In this document: one piece after another, positions 1 to 12,630 of the stretch
How the letters are laid out: each line of letters starts with the position of its first letter
Position numbering within the stretch: the stretch's first letter is position 1
From: Epiperipatus broadwayi
Taxonomy: Eukaryota > Onychophora > Udeonychophora > Euonychophora > Peripatidae
NCBI GenBank assembly: GCA_028023455.1
Contig: JAQFVV010007245.1
Coordinates: 59,362-123,361, forward strand
Direction of reading: 5' to 3'
DNA length: 64,000 bases
Program-made: the position numbers and the translations under genes
The notes under the pieces: model-generated
What the model saw: the letters and a program-made list of their open reading frames with translations, nothing else
The model's database searches: none
What the model was told of the DNA's origin: nothing

Positions 1-139
1 ATAAAAAATAAAATAACAACTTGTTATTAAAAAAAAGACATTCCAAAATAAAAAGAAAGTATAAAACTATTACAAGAAAGATAAATGAATGAAAGGTTTC
101 ATAAATATATATGTTAATAAATAAGAAGAATAAAAATTG

Positions 140-480
140 TACTGTACAATTAATATGCATCTTCTATATTGTCAAATATTTTACATGAAGTGAGACAAGC
201 AATTAAATATATAAAAAATGGAAATATTTAGAAACCAATGAAATTATAGTAATTGATATCTTAAAAAAAAGAGATTGTAAAAATAGAAAAAATATAGGTA
301 ATAATTATACTACTTGTTTAAATTATAAAAATATACCAATAGACTGTAAGAGTGTCTTAATGATATTTAAAAATGGTGATGAAAAAGATAATATAATTTA
401 GGTGCTTATTTTACTATCATTTTTATACAAAGTTTAACAGGAAAAAGTATAACTCATCTAAAAGAAATGTACTCCAACCA
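140..480 (+). pseudogene. Decayed RTE-type LINE fragment (RT N-terminal part)
   Basis: Translating around 185-440 gives a broken reading that lines up with the start of the reverse transcriptase domain of the better preserved RTE copy at 54.4 kb. The recognisable pieces are HEVRQAIKYIKNG, then IDCKSVLMIFKNGDEKDN where the family has a DWKNAVIxLIFKKGD-like block. Stops and small indels break it repeatedly, so it is a dead remnant. The 5' end may lie left of the window start. The downstream limit is uncertain because similarity fades after about 480. Confidence 0.55.
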
Positions 481-2407
481 AATATAAAAGTAGTGAATCA
501 CTTATAAATATTCAGAACTATTACAAAAATGCATTGATTTTGTAAACATATGAACAGTAATTAATATTCAGGATCATTAAAATAAAGATAAGGAATATTG
601 TCATTACCGGCAATGTTTTTTTTTAATGAAATGGTATTAAATTACATGGTACTATAAGTAAGTAGGAAAGGATATTCCACATCTCCCAAATTTTATATAA
701 CATTTTATTAGAAGTATTTTGCAAATTTAAATGTGAAGATAAATGAATAGAAATACTTTCAGATTATTTAATGTTGTATAGATTTTGCAAATTAACTGAT
801 TGTTTGTTCAAACAATGCTTCAATATTTCAGGAATGTTTCAAAAATTAGTATACAACAGTAAAAATTAAGACTAAAAATAAAGGCTAAAAAGTGTAATGT
901 CTTGTCACAATGGCTTTTACATAAAAAAAGTGTAGGTTGATAATAATGAATTTGAAAAAGTTCACCAATCCCAAACACATTGAACAACTTATTATTAATG
1001 AGAAAACATAAAGGAATAAAATGACTAATAAACTTAAAATTGAGTGGGGTGCATTTTGATAAAAATAACTTAATATTAAAAGAAACTATGCCTATATTTG
1101 TGAAGACAAAAGTTTTCAATAGATTGATCTGTGACTTGGATAACTAGGAGATAAATGATATGGATATTTCAGATCAACTACAATGAGATATGGATTGGAA
1201 GATTACAAAAACTGATAAAATTAAATGATATGAATGGGAGAACAAGTTCAAATGATTGATATCATCGAAAATGTTTAAAAGGCTCAAATAGAACTTGGAA
1301 AAAAACAGAATCATGGCAATAAATGTAAAATTGAACATTTTCACAGGAGCCCAAAAGAATATAAAAAGTAATAAAAGAGATAATTAAAATGGACGGAAGA
1401 AGGAAAATAGTAGATTTACGGAATTATGTGACAGAAAAAAATATCAATCAGAAAAAGAGACCAGCTTGCTGAAATCATTTATTATGCAAAATGGTAATAT
1501 AAATAATGCTTATAACAATTTTAAAAAATTACAGGAATAGTCAATGTAAATACTGAAAATTAATGGAATTTTAAACATAATTTAGATGAAAATTCAGCTA
1601 CTATGTAATCAGGCAACAACTAATTAAATTAAGCAATGTAAACTGAAACCACTTGATTTAGTAGCAACAATAGTATTTATTTGTTTAATGTTTACTTAAA
1701 AATCAACAACCTTTACTTTAATACTAATATAATACTTTATTTACAGACAAATTTGATATATGACAACCTTTTTCAGTTTCCAATCAATAAAGTATCTCAC
1801 CTGGTTGGACCACAGTTAACATGGAAAAGTCACATTACATACCAATTCTTACATTTGTAATTCCACAAAAATCTTTAATATATAATAAAATTCATATAAC
1901 ATTACAACACTAGCCAAAAACTAATTTTGGGTAAAATTTTTCCACTACCATAATTTCATGAAAATATGGCTGATAGATAAGCTGTATCATGCTGAAATTA
2001 ATTAAATAATGTTTCATACTCAAAACTTTGAAATATCACACATTGTGGGAGTGATGCTTGGACTGTTCTTTATCACAAATCAGAATGTTTTAGAATTTGA
2101 AGATAAATTGCCTGACCATTATGTACTAAATTTGAGAGCAAAATGTCATTTGCATAAAAAAATCAGTGTTGTTTTGACTTTGTACTTCACATGCCAAACT
2201 TTTTAACGATGTGATAAATCTAATATTTCGACTAAACCACTCACAAAATTGGGTAATATGAGATCAGTTCTCTTTTAATCTATTCCAAGCATTACCATCT
2301 TACTCATTGTTGTGTTCTGTAAAGGAAAACATAATTTTACATTGCTGAACTTATCAATTATTATAAAAAATTGACAAAAATGCAAATTCCTTTTACAAAA
2401 CTATATT
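481..2407. other. No supported feature
   Basis: AT-rich DNA with only short chance ORFs. The stretch 1140-1640 is purine-rich and could be further decayed LINE sequence, but no motif can be named. Confidence 0.4.
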
Positions 2408-2455
2408 GCCTGGGTTGTGGGTTTGCTTCCCGGCCAATGCTATGACACATGAAAA
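2408..2455 (+). repeat. 3' half of tRNA-derived SINE
   Basis: A GC-richer block containing GGGTTTGCTTCCCGGCC followed by AATGCTATGACA and an A-run. It matches the B-box half of the SINE copies at 16884 and 60171. The A-box half is absent, so this is a 5'-truncated copy. Confidence 0.5.
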
Positions 2456-3433
2456 AAACACTATGTGCTATGTGGGCCTATGATTGAACATGGTGACATC
2501 ATTTTCAGCTTGATGCAAATGTTTTTCTATTAGTTGTATATAACAGCAAATTGAGCATTAAGCAATATGGTGTGCATTTATGGCATAACATGGCTTAGAC
2601 AGATAATATTGTTATTATTGTATCATCTATTTTTAATTTGCAATGCCAACTTTGTATTGTCTGTTGCCAAGTTGTATCATGGTTCATATTTGTCTAGATT
2701 TTTAATGGAAATTTTCTACTACATTTTAATATTTACATAGTTTTGCCACATATATCTTTTTAGTTTTTAGACTAAATTTTGAAACTATGAACAGTCAATA
2801 ATCAATGTGACATTGACTTTCACCTATCTTGTTTTGATAATGTGATATTAAAGTTTATGGGCATCCATTTAATTGTTTTTAATTTTAAAATGAAGTTTTA
2901 TATTTTTCTTATAACACTAAACATTTTAATTTTTTGTCAGATTCACGACTTTCATTGACTCTTTTCCTGAAAAAAAACATTACCATTAATGTGCAATGTA
3001 TAATTTAATGTAACATGGAATAAACCAAATCTGAATCTCATGCTTCATGGATTAAAGTTGTCATTCTGTTACTCTTATGCTTGCATATTTTATGATATCT
3101 TTAGCTATTAATCATACAATTATCTTATTTATTTTGGAGTAAAAGTCATGTTGTATTAATCTCAAAAGAATTTATTTATTTATAAAAAATAATGTGTTTA
3201 TATACTTGTAATAGACAGAAAATATTATGTTTTACATATTTCAAACAGTCTCAGTCATGTTGTTTTATGTAATATTTATGTTACTTTACAAATAAAGAAA
3301 ACCAGTTGACTTTTTTTGAACTTGACTCAACCTAATTGTAAATCATTTTGTAAGTTTACATCAGATAAGGTGGATCTTAATGTTAAATGTTAAAAAACCC
3401 TTACGAAAAGCTGTTGAATATATATATATATAT
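2456..3433. other. No supported feature; ends in (TA)n target
   Basis: Unique-looking AT-rich DNA. A short (TA)n run at about 3419-3433 is the apparent insertion site of the LTR element that follows. Confidence 0.4.
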
Positions 3434-5116
3434 TGTTCCGGATGGTTCCGCCGAATCTGGTATACTTACACTATATATGTTTTGCTGGTTTCAAACTTCT
3501 TCATAATACATTTATAATCTATTATATATGTTTTGTGAACAAACCGGCACGTTCAAGAAAAATGGGAGATATTATTGATAGCTTTAACTATAAACAATGA
3601 CCCACCTCAGCTGCTAGATTCAAACCCCTACTACCCACATACTTTATTTGTTTGGGAGTAAACTCTGGGCGCCAGCTATCTATTCAGAAGAATAAACAAC
3701 ATATTTGGTTAGTAGGCTCATAATCCAGTGCTCAAAATGATCCCAAAGACTAGCTCAGTCTAATTTTAATCAATAATAAAATATAAGAAAAAAGAATTGG
3801 TAAAAAGAGATTGATAAAAAGATATTGATAAAAAGAATTGACAGAAAAATAAAGTTTTAGTTTAAAGACAATTTATTTTAACTAGTATTAATTATACTAA
3901 ATTTAAATATCTTTATAATTTTTAACTAACATAATATTGGTATTTTGGTCATGCATATTTTAAATTAACACAATATAATATATCTTATGGAAAAGCAAAA
4001 TAATATTTGACATTGATAAATTATCTAACATTCACAAACATGTGCATCAATAGTTCATTTTATGCATGCTTATACAGTTCAAGTTACTTGTCTCTGTAGG
4101 ATTTACGAATTACAGTGGTGGCTACTATGTATAAATGAGAATAATAAAATGTTTTACCTAGGATTTTTGGAATGTGGATATTGCTTGTTGCTATCTGCTT
4201 CTGATGGAGTATATCTAATAAAGTATATCTAACTGGTTAGATTTGACGTTTCTTGAGGAGATTTGATGCTAATCCATTGGTTTTATTCTTGGAGACAGTT
4301 GAACATTGATGGAGGATTTCTGAGCTGTTAAGTAGACATTATTTCATGGGCAGGTCTTGCTGATCTTATTGGACTAAGGCTGAAGTAAGAGCGTATATTC
4401 CCATAAGCTGCTCAGCACTGCATTTCTGTTTCTGGATACATAATTTAAACTGCACTATTATCTCTGGTGAAACAAGACTGTCACTAGACAAAACTGAAAA
4501 CTAGGCTGAAACTGACATCCGATAAAAATCTAGCTATTTATGTATGTGAAGTGTTTTTGTTTTACTATCCTCCGGCAATATGGTGTTGTTGAATTTCCTT
4601 TAATAACTAATCCTTTGACAATGTGTTTTTGAAGATTGTTTAATTAGTAGGAGCCATGACAAAATGTGTTGTTTTCATATCTTTAATTAGTAGCCCACCA
4701 CTGTGTTTTTAAATATATTTCATTTCAATATTTATTTTCATGTGTTTTTCAATATGATTTTAACACGCATTTATTATATATCTTCTTAACAAGCTAACAT
4801 TTATTTTTATTTACCATCGCACATATATACGCATTTATTCTAATAAACTGGAATGAAAAGAGATTTATATTTTAACATTTAATTTATAATAATAACACTT
4901 TTTAACTTTTATAATACTTTTAGTTTAACTTTTCTAACCAAGACTCCCCCTCTCCCCTTTTAATCAATTATTTTCTAACTGTTATTTCAAACTCTTTTAT
5001 GAAAATAAACTGTAATAAAATTCTTAAACTTTTAAATACGTTTTCTTTTACGAAAGATTATTTTAATAATTTTTTTTTTAGATAAATTATCATGTGACAA
5101 TTTCAATATTGGTACA
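3434..5116 (-). repeat. 3' LTR (left copy)
   Basis: 1683-bp LTR, nearly collinear with 7915-9416. It contains about 180 bp (roughly 3937-4120) that the right copy lacks, so one copy has a deletion or the other an insertion. The scattered differences between copies show an old insertion. Confidence 0.7.
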
Positions 5117-5131
5117 TTGCACCCCCCTTCG
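5117..5131 (-). promoter_or_regulatory. Polypurine tract of the 3434-9416 element
   Basis: The minus strand reads CGAAGGGGGGTGCAA immediately before the LTR start TGTACC. This is the expected place for the plus-strand primer of an LTR element. Confidence 0.5.
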
Positions 5132-5280
5132 TTTGAGAGTAAAATTTGTTATTTTTGACCATTTTATCTCTGACAACTTTAATTTTTAATTCTAAATATT
5201 ATTATTTTTCTAAGTTTGCTTTTTAATATCTTTTACTTTTCATACTAAGGGCAATCCCCAATTATGCTTTACTTCTTTCT

Positions 5281-5523
5281 ATGCTGAATACATTGCTTAT
5301 AAGGTTGGAGTCCTGGATAGTGACCACTGGACACACTAATTTTGTGGCACAGGGATTTTTCAGAAATGAGGCGGATGCAGATTCGCTGACTTATACCGGC
5401 TTACACGTATATAAAATTGAAGCTTCATTTGCTAGGTTTCTACTGGACTTAGAAAAAGAAAGGGGTGCTGCATATGGCAGGAATTATCAACTGTCCACTT
5501 CTGACTTATGCTTTGGAAAATGA
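5281..5523 (+). other. Unassigned 80-codon ORF inside the LTR element
   Basis: An open frame on the strand opposite to the element's sense direction, in a patch (about 5270-5660) clearly richer in GC and of higher complexity than its surroundings. The product is mixed hydrophilic with no transmembrane segment and no motif I recognise (it includes TTGHTNFVAQGFF and ARFLLDLEKERGAAYG). Two or more stops follow, but the frame continues to look non-random to about 5650. It could be an antisense gene of the element, a captured sequence, or a decayed reading of an insertion. I do not assign a function. Confidence 0.25.
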
Positions 5524-5829
5524 GGTACGAGATATGGGAATTCTTTCCTGAAGAAGTGACTTGCGGCTCATGCTGGATTTGCCCAGTATGCATTTTAGAA
5601 GAGGAATGATCCCTGCCAATCCATTATGGGTACTAAAATGTATCCAGTCGACAGCTTTTAAACTTAATCATTATCTAACTTATTTCAATAGTACCCTCAT
5701 TCCCTTAATTTCAAACCCTTATACACTCTTAATACAACTTAGATTGACTATATATTTTATTATTTTAACATTTCAATATTATTTTTAAATACATATGAAC
5801 ATTATCTTTAAACATTTATTTATATTAAT

Positions 5830-6085
5830 CTTTATTCTAAACCATTACAAATATTATTTTACCTATTTATTCTACAATATTATTCTAAACTATTACAGAC
5901 ATTAGTTTACAAATTTATTTGTATTACTCTAATCTTACAATATTATTTCAAACCATTACGAACATTTTAAATATTAGTTTTACGATACTATTTTTAAACC
6001 ATTATGAACATTATTCATATTTATTTACACTAATCTTATAATATTATCTTTAAACCATTACAAACATTATTTGCATATTTATTTA
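5830..6085. repeat. Degenerate tandem repeat
   Basis: A motif close to TAAACCATTACAAACATT recurs about five times (near 5837, 5884, 5949, 5996 and 6052), separated by AT-rich spacers of variable length. It lies within the interior of the LTR element. Confidence 0.45.
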
Positions 6086-6975
6086 ATCTTAGAAGACTAT
6101 TCTTTTTTTTTAAAACTATTACTTTAGCATGCGTATATTCAGAAAAACTATTTTACTTTATTATAATTCATTCATTATTATTTTACTAGAGATTTTTTTT
6201 TTAATCTTGATTATTTTAAACAATTTATTTACATCCTTTTCTTAACTTGCGGTATTCAAAACAAACTTTTATTTTAACATGCGTGTATTCAGAAAAAAAA
6301 AAAACTTTTACTTTCTTACGATTCATTATTATGCAAATATCTATTTGACTAACTTGATTTTATTCTAGAAATTTTGTTATCTTTTTCATTTATTTAATTC
6401 TACAAACATTACTTTTAAATCATTAACATGACCCATTTATTTACAAACATTTTTCTTTATTAATCTGCACATGGAGAGGGAAAGAAATCTTTTATTTTAC
6501 ATAGTCTCCGTTATTATTATTACTTTAACAAATCCTGATTTTAACTTCCCTTTTTATTTATCATTATTCATTTATTTTTAGTTTATTGTCTTAAGTTTTA
6601 AATAGAAGTTTCAGATTTAATTTATCAGATTATTGATGTTAGAATAACCATATTCGAGTTCATTGCCCATTTCTGCTCCTTTTTGTTTATTTCTTTTACT
6701 ATTCCGCCCATAAACTAACTTTTAAACTATGTCAGGTGGTTCCTTCTTTCTTTCTACTAACTTACTAATATAAATTTTACTCCATATTCTCACATTTTTC
6801 CCTTGATTAAAATTTATTGCTTTATCTCTTTCTCGTTTTGTTCTATTTTATGCCTTGTAAATTAGAAAACCTTTAAGCATCACAGACCTCTGTATTTTTC
6901 CTAACCATGAATATTTTTTTTCTATTCTTTCTCTTTGTTTTAAATCTCCATTTAAAACAAACACAAACTTTTACT

Positions 6976-7518
6976 TTAACCTTTTATAAATTTTTGTAAA
7001 AACATTTCTACGCTATCTTCTACCTTGAACTTATGTCTCTCTTCTATTTCTTGATCTACATTTGTTTCTACTTTCTCTGTAGCAACACTATCTGATTCTA
7101 ATTTAATTTATATTTCCAAACTACTGTATTTACCACCATCTGACTCTACTATCTCTTTCATGACCTCAACTTCCTCATTTTGTTTTCCAAAATCTATTTC
7201 TATGATCTCTTGATTTTTCTATACCTTTCCTCTAATTTCACATCTTATTCCCCTTACTTCTGCTCTGAGTTCTTTAATTTCTGTTTTAAGTTCTAGCTGA
7301 CCTTGTTTGATTTTTCGTATTTCTGCTTTGAATTCAGCTTTGAGCTCTTGTTGGCTTTGCTCAAATTTCTGACACAATTCTTCTTTAAACTCTTGCATCA
7401 TATTCATCATCATTTTCATCATAATTCACATCACAGATACTTCTTCTTTCTCTTTTTCTTCTAACTGGGGATTTTTAAAATATATTGGGCTTTCTACCGG
7501 CTCCATTTCTTTATTCAT
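6976..7518 (-). pseudogene. Broken gag-like coiled-coil protein of the LTR element
   Basis: Reading the minus strand from an ATG near 7518 gives one continuous frame to a TAA near 6976, interrupted by three stops: TGA just before 7422, TAG after 7219, and one TAA further on. The longest open part (7219-7422, 67 codons) is strongly charged and helical, with heptad-like runs such as FKEELCQKFEQSQQELKAEF, consistent with the coiled coil at the N-terminus of many Gypsy-type Gag proteins. It is in the expected place, downstream of the 5' LTR and primer site. No zinc knuckle is seen. Gag identity is inferred from position and coiled-coil character, not from a signature. Confidence 0.45.
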
Positions 7519-7886
7519 AGTTACACTCTTACTTTTTATTTTTTTTAAATTATATTTTGCATTAACAAATCAAAAATTATTATTGTTTATTTATTTTTCT
7601 TACTAAAACGGAAATATATGCTGACTCCACCCCCTTCGTCCATTTTATACCCATTTCTAACACTTTTTAACTTCACCCAAAACACCCACCTGTCTCTGAT
7701 TTAACAGAATGATTTATTTTAACCAATGCAAATAGCATAAATCTCTCTTCATTTAAAGAAAAAAAAGGTTTCGGTCAATTCTTTTTTTATTTTTAAATTA
7801 ATACCACTTTAAGTACATAATTTAGATTTTTTTAAGGTTTTTATTTTTAAACAAAAAACAAAGTATTTAATTACAATTGTTTCTTA

Positions 7887-7900
7887 GGTCCAGCCCCAAA
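7887..7900 (-). promoter_or_regulatory. Candidate primer-binding region
   Basis: The minus strand reads TTTGGGGCTGGACC shortly after the 5' LTR end. A TGG-initiated stretch there is where a tRNA 3' end would anneal. The gap to the LTR edge is longer than usual (about 14 nt), so this is tentative. Confidence 0.3.
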
Positions 7901-7914
7901 TGTTGGGAGACATT

Positions 7915-9412
7915 TGTTCTGGATGGATCTTCTGAATGAAGTATACTTACACGTATATATGTTTTGCTGGTTTCAAACTTCTTCATAATACATTTATAAT
8001 CTTATAAATGTTACATGAACAAACCAGCATGTTCGAGCAAAATGGGAGATATTATTGATAGCTTTAACTATCAACAATGCCCCACCTCGGCTACTTGATT
8101 CAAACCCCTACTATCCAAACACTTTATTTGTTTTGAAGTAAACTCTGGGAGCCAGCTATATATTCAGTAGAATAAACAAAGTATTTGGTCAGTAGGCTCC
8201 TAATCCAGCGCTCGAAACGATCCCAAAAACTAGCTCAGTCTAATTTTAATCAATAATATAGGAAAAAAGAATTGGTAAAAAGAGATTGATAAAAAGAGAT
8301 TGATAAAAAGAATTGACCGACAAATAAAGTTTTAGTTTAAAGACAATTTATTTTAACTAGCATTAATTATACTAAATTTAAATATCTTTATAATTTTTAA
8401 CTAACATAATATTGGTATTTGGCTACTATATATAAATGAGAATAATAAAATGTTTTACCTAGGATTTTTGGAACGTGGATATTGCTTGTTGTTAGCTGCT
8501 TCTGACTGAGTATATCTAATAAAGCATATCTAACTGGTTAGATTTGACTTGACGTTTCTTGAGGAGATTTGATGCTAATCCATTGGTTTTATTCTTGGAG
8601 ACAGTTGAACATTGACAGATGATTTCTGAGCTGTTAAGTAGACATTATTTTATGGGGAGGTCTTGCTGATCTTATTGGACTAAGGCTGAAGTAAGAGCGT
8701 ATATTCCCATAAGCTGCTCAGCACTGCATTTCTGTTTTTGGATACATAATTTAAACTGCACTATTATCTCTGGTGAAACAAGACTGTCACTAGACAAAAC
8801 TGAAAACTAGGCTGAAACTGAAGTCTGATAAAAATCTAGCTATTTATGTATGCAAAGTATTTTTGTTTAATATCCTCCAGCAATATGGTGTTGTCGAAAT
8901 TCCTCTAATAACTAATCCTTTGACAACGTGTTTTTGAAAATTGTTTAATTAGTAGTAGCCATGACAAAACATGTTGTTTTTATATCTTTAATTAGTATCC
9001 CACTGTGTTTTTAAATATATTTCATTTCAATATTTATTTTCATGTGTTTTTCAATATGATTTTAACACACATTTATTATATATCTTCTTAACAAGCTAAC
9101 ATTTATTTTTATTTACCATCACACACATATACGCATTTATTCTAATAAACTGGAATGAAAAGAGATTTATATTTTAACTTTTAATTTATAATATTAACAC
9201 TCTTTAACTTTTATAAAACTTTTAGTTTAACTTTTCTAACCAAGACTCCCCCTCCCCCCTTTTAATCAATTATTTTCTAACTTTTATTTCAAACTCTTTT
9301 ATGAAAATAAACTGTAATAAAATTCTTAAACTTTTAAATACGTTTTCTTTTACAAAAAATTATTTTAATATTTTTTTTTTAGATAAATTATCATGTGCCA
9401 ATTTCAATATTG

Positions 9413-9416
<4 letters not shown>
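7915..9416 (-). repeat. 5' LTR (right copy)
   Basis: 1502-bp copy of the LTR at 3434-5116. It lacks the segment matching about 3937-4120. Its right edge stops one base short of the left copy's edge and runs straight into (TA)n. Confidence 0.7.
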
Positions 9417-9466
<50 letters not shown>

Positions 9467-9485
9467 TATATATATATATATATAA
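9417..9485. repeat. (TA)n microsatellite
   Basis: Nearly pure TA dinucleotide tract with one TTCA interruption, directly abutting the LTR edge. Confidence 0.9.
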
Positions 9486-9646
9486 ATTAAGTTTGATATC
9501 TGTATTTGTTCCACAATATATGTAATATACAAATCAATATATAATTAGATTCCAACCAGTCACAACATTAACATTCACAGTAAATATAGTAATCAATATT
9601 TCTCACTGCTGTCAAGGCAATCTTCTCACCTTTTTAATAGGAAGAA

Positions 9647-9704
9647 TGGATTATCCCGGATATATATAATATATATGGATTATCCCGGATATATATAAAT
9701 ATAT
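9647..9704. repeat. 29-bp tandem duplication
   Basis: ATGGATTATCCCGGATATAT occurs twice in a row, each copy followed by a TA-rich tail. Confidence 0.7.
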
Positions 9705-9723
9705 ATATTTATATATCAAAATA

Positions 9724-9940
9724 CAGTAAAATTTACATAAATTATATTATTTTTAGAAGTACTTTCGACTAGACATCAAATGTTAAGATAACATAATTGT
9801 GGGAAATCTGAATTGAACTATGGGTATTGTTAAAGGTTGTCTCATTTTGATTATTCAATGTTATATAGTTGATAAAAATACAAAATGTATATTCAGAAGT
9901 ACTTCTAATAATAATATAATTTATGTAAATTTAACTATAT
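9724..9940. mobile_element. Short TIR element (MITE), possibly Tc1/mariner type
   Basis: Inverted ends of about 40 bp. The left end reads CAGTAAAATTTACATAAATT and the right end, on the minus strand, TAGTTAAATTTACATAAATT. Both continue into TATATTAT..TTAGAAGTACTT. The unit is about 215 bp with no coding capacity. TA lies outside each end and the left terminus begins CAGT, which fits TA-targeting Tc1/mariner-derived MITEs. Confidence 0.55.
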
Positions 9941-10303
9941 ATATATATATATATATATATCATGATACATAATAGCTCAACGAATTATGTTTTCTGACAA
10001 CTAAAACTTTTTTTGAAATAGTTGAATAATTTTTTTATTAGACAAAGAAAAACCTGCAACAACATTTTCAATTTTTTCTTCTGTCAGTCTTTTGATCTCT
10101 TTTCTTCTTCAATAGTATTATTGAATTGTATAGAAGTGTGGATTATTTTGGCCATGATAAAATGAGAATATGTCATACTATTCATGCTTTTCACTTGAAA
10201 GACACCACAAACAACAATAGGAATAAGATGATTAACAAAACGTGGTATACTTCGAAAAGTTTCAGAATAGTCAGTTTCCTTACTCATCTCAAACATTTTT
10301 TCC

Positions 10304-10392
10304 CTGTGTCAAAGCATTGGTCTGGAAGTGAACCTGCTAACCCCAGACAACTGCTTGTAAGGCTGCTGTGCTGACCTGTTGACCACCAATGC
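10304..10392 (-). repeat. tRNA-derived SINE, minus strand
   Basis: On the minus strand it reads GGTGGTCAACAGGTCAGC (A-box-like), then AGCAGCCTTACAAGCAG, then AGCAGGTTCACTTCC (B-box-like), ending ATGCTTTGACACAGGG. It is collinear with the copies at 16884 and 60171. Two overlapping short ORFs here are chance readings of the SINE and its flank. Confidence 0.6.
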
Positions 10393-11263
10393 TTGATATC
10401 CGATAAATATATATAATGAAATACCTTATAATAAAAATATGATACTAATGCCCTTTATACAAATGTCAAGATTTTAGGAGTCCAATAGATTCTATATAAA
10501 CAATACAAAAGATTTTAGGAAAGGAAATGAAAATATATAACAGAAATGTTTTCTTTAAAATAATTTTTATAAAATCTTATAGAAGATATTTAAATTATTA
10601 TGCCAAAAAAAGATGTCCACTTGTTGATATTACTTGTAATTTATAAAGAAAAAAATGCATTGTCCGGGAATTCATAAGAAGCGATTCTGAGATCTCGCGA
10701 TTCCAAATTATAGCAAAATGGAAGCTATACCAACAGTGGCGCCAAACTGCTCAGGATGAAAATATAATGTAAACCATTATATATCACATCGTACATATAT
10801 ACAATTATTTTCCCAGTATATATTTCATATTGATGATATTATATTTTTTGAAAAAGGCTATACATAAATAGTTAGAATGTTCAGTTTTAAACTATAATAT
10901 ATTTGCATTGATTCAGATTTTAAAAAAGTATTGTCTAAATATACAAGTTGTAAAACTAAAGAAGGAGGAAAATCACTCTTTGAATGATATAATTCTTATA
11001 TTTTTATGTCTAATATGTAAAATAATGTGTCTCAATAGATCCTTTATAACAAAAGTATTTGAATGAGTTATGTAAATTAGCCTAAATGGCCAATTTATGG
11101 CTAAGTTTGTTTACCAATAAAAATACAAATATGTTTAAAGGAAACTTTTTTTAGTATGTAAAATTGACATTCTCATTCATAAAATGATATCATACTATTA
11201 GGAAAATCTCGTTCAACATACTAATGGTTTTTAAATATATTGCATGCATATGTACATTGGTGG
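10393..11263. other. No supported feature
   Basis: AT-rich. A GC-richer patch at about 10660-10760 includes GAGATCTCGCGATTCC and AGTGGCGCCAAACTG. It could be the edge of an unrecognised repeat, but no partner copy is seen in the window. Confidence 0.35.
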
Positions 11264-11515
11264 TAGTGGTCCAGTCATTCAACATAATGTAAAGATACAG
11301 ATTTTTTTATTCAAGAATTACCAATATATAATATAGTGGTTAGAGTACAATGACAATCAATATGTTATTCACCTTGCTCTATGCAATACTACATAGGGCT
11401 GGTCGCTCAACCTAATGTAAATATAACAGATTTTTATTTAAGAATTACCAATATATAATATAGTGGTTAGACTACAACGACAATCAATGTTATTCGCCTT
11501 GCTCTATGCAATACT
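11264..11515. repeat. Tandem duplication, about 125 bp x 2
   Basis: Both copies share AAGAATTACCAATATATAAT, then TAGTGGTTAGA, then CTTGCTCTATGCAATACTA. They differ at several positions. Confidence 0.7.
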
Positions 11516-12630
11516 AGATACTCCACCATTGCAATTACACAACAATCAATGGATTAGACACTCAAATGAATGAACAATGCAAGAATTATTAACCTTAGCT
11601 TGGTTTTGGCAATAAAAGAACACTCCTTTACATAATATATTAAGGACATTGTAAAGAAGTGAAATGTTGATTGCTTTCATTGGGAATATATGGTTGAGGA
11701 TAGAATCCAATGAAGAGTTCCAATTGGACAAGATGTTGAAGTCTTTCTGAGAAAAAGATGCTGTCAAAAAGTTAATAGTTTTTGGCATCAAATACTAATA
11801 GACAATAATGTTCTATATAAGGATATATTTACTGCTCACACAACGGTTTTAATAATCATAGAAAAATACCGATTATATCATTTTTGGTTCGAGAAGGGTT
11901 CTATGTTTCTTTTTCTTCTTGATGTTGTAATGGGAATGAGAAGAGATATTTGTATTTGCAATGATAATAATTTTAATTAAATTATACTTAACGATAGCTA
12001 TAGTTTTTATATGTGGAATAAAAATGTTTTATATTCATACTAATAGAAGTTTAATTAAATTATAAATAGAGAATTAAAGATTTGTAATATGAGAGATTAA
12101 TTAAATTTGTTTAAATTTAGACATAAAGCATTCAAAGAAATTGCTTTGTTTTTCACTATAAAGTAAATAAATAAAAATTTGAAAGAATAATTGAGAAAAA
12201 TGTTTAATGCATAAAATAGTAAATCATAATAAAATCATTATCTTGTTGTGGTATATAAAAATAGAGCTTAATTCTATGAGAGAAACAATATTTCAACATG
12301 TGTGAGTTAAAAAAATGTATTATTGTATATACAATGTAAGCTTAAAGCGATAGGTATTTTACTTACGATGATGATGTATTAAGCACAATTGTTTTTCTAA
12401 TGAATGAATACTGTAATATTTTATTTGTCACATAAAAAATAGATATAAATGAAAAAAATATATATAAAAGTAAAATGAAAAATGAGTTTTTTTTTTTTTT
12501 GTTAATGCAAAAATATTTCCTGCTCTAAAGAAAATAAAACTAAATAACACGTCAGAGGAACTATTTTATATAATATTTAAGAGATATAGATCCAGATAAT
12601 ATTTACTAGATATATGCATTTCTGTAGTTT
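11516..12630. other. No supported feature
   Basis: AT-rich DNA with chance ORFs only. Confidence 0.4.

Larger units (their letters stand above)
3434..9416 (-). mobile_element. Gutted LTR retrotransposon, minus strand
   Basis: Two long direct repeats (3434-5116 and 7915-9416) flank a 2.8-kb interior. On the minus strand each repeat starts TGTACCAATATT and ends near CCGGAACA or CCAGAACA, the TG...CA form of LTRs. The minus strand also shows a polypurine tract just before the left repeat and a plausible primer-binding region just after the right one, which fixes the orientation. The only coding trace of the expected kind is a broken coiled-coil gag-like frame; no protease, reverse transcriptase or integrase motif is visible. 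The element sits in a (TA)n microsatellite on both sides, so the target duplication cannot be separated from the repeat. The class is probably Gypsy-like, inferred from the layout only. Confidence 0.7.

Noticed and set aside
820-1119. 99-codon minus-strand ORF
   Set aside because: Phe/Leu/Ile-rich chance frame without recognisable motif.
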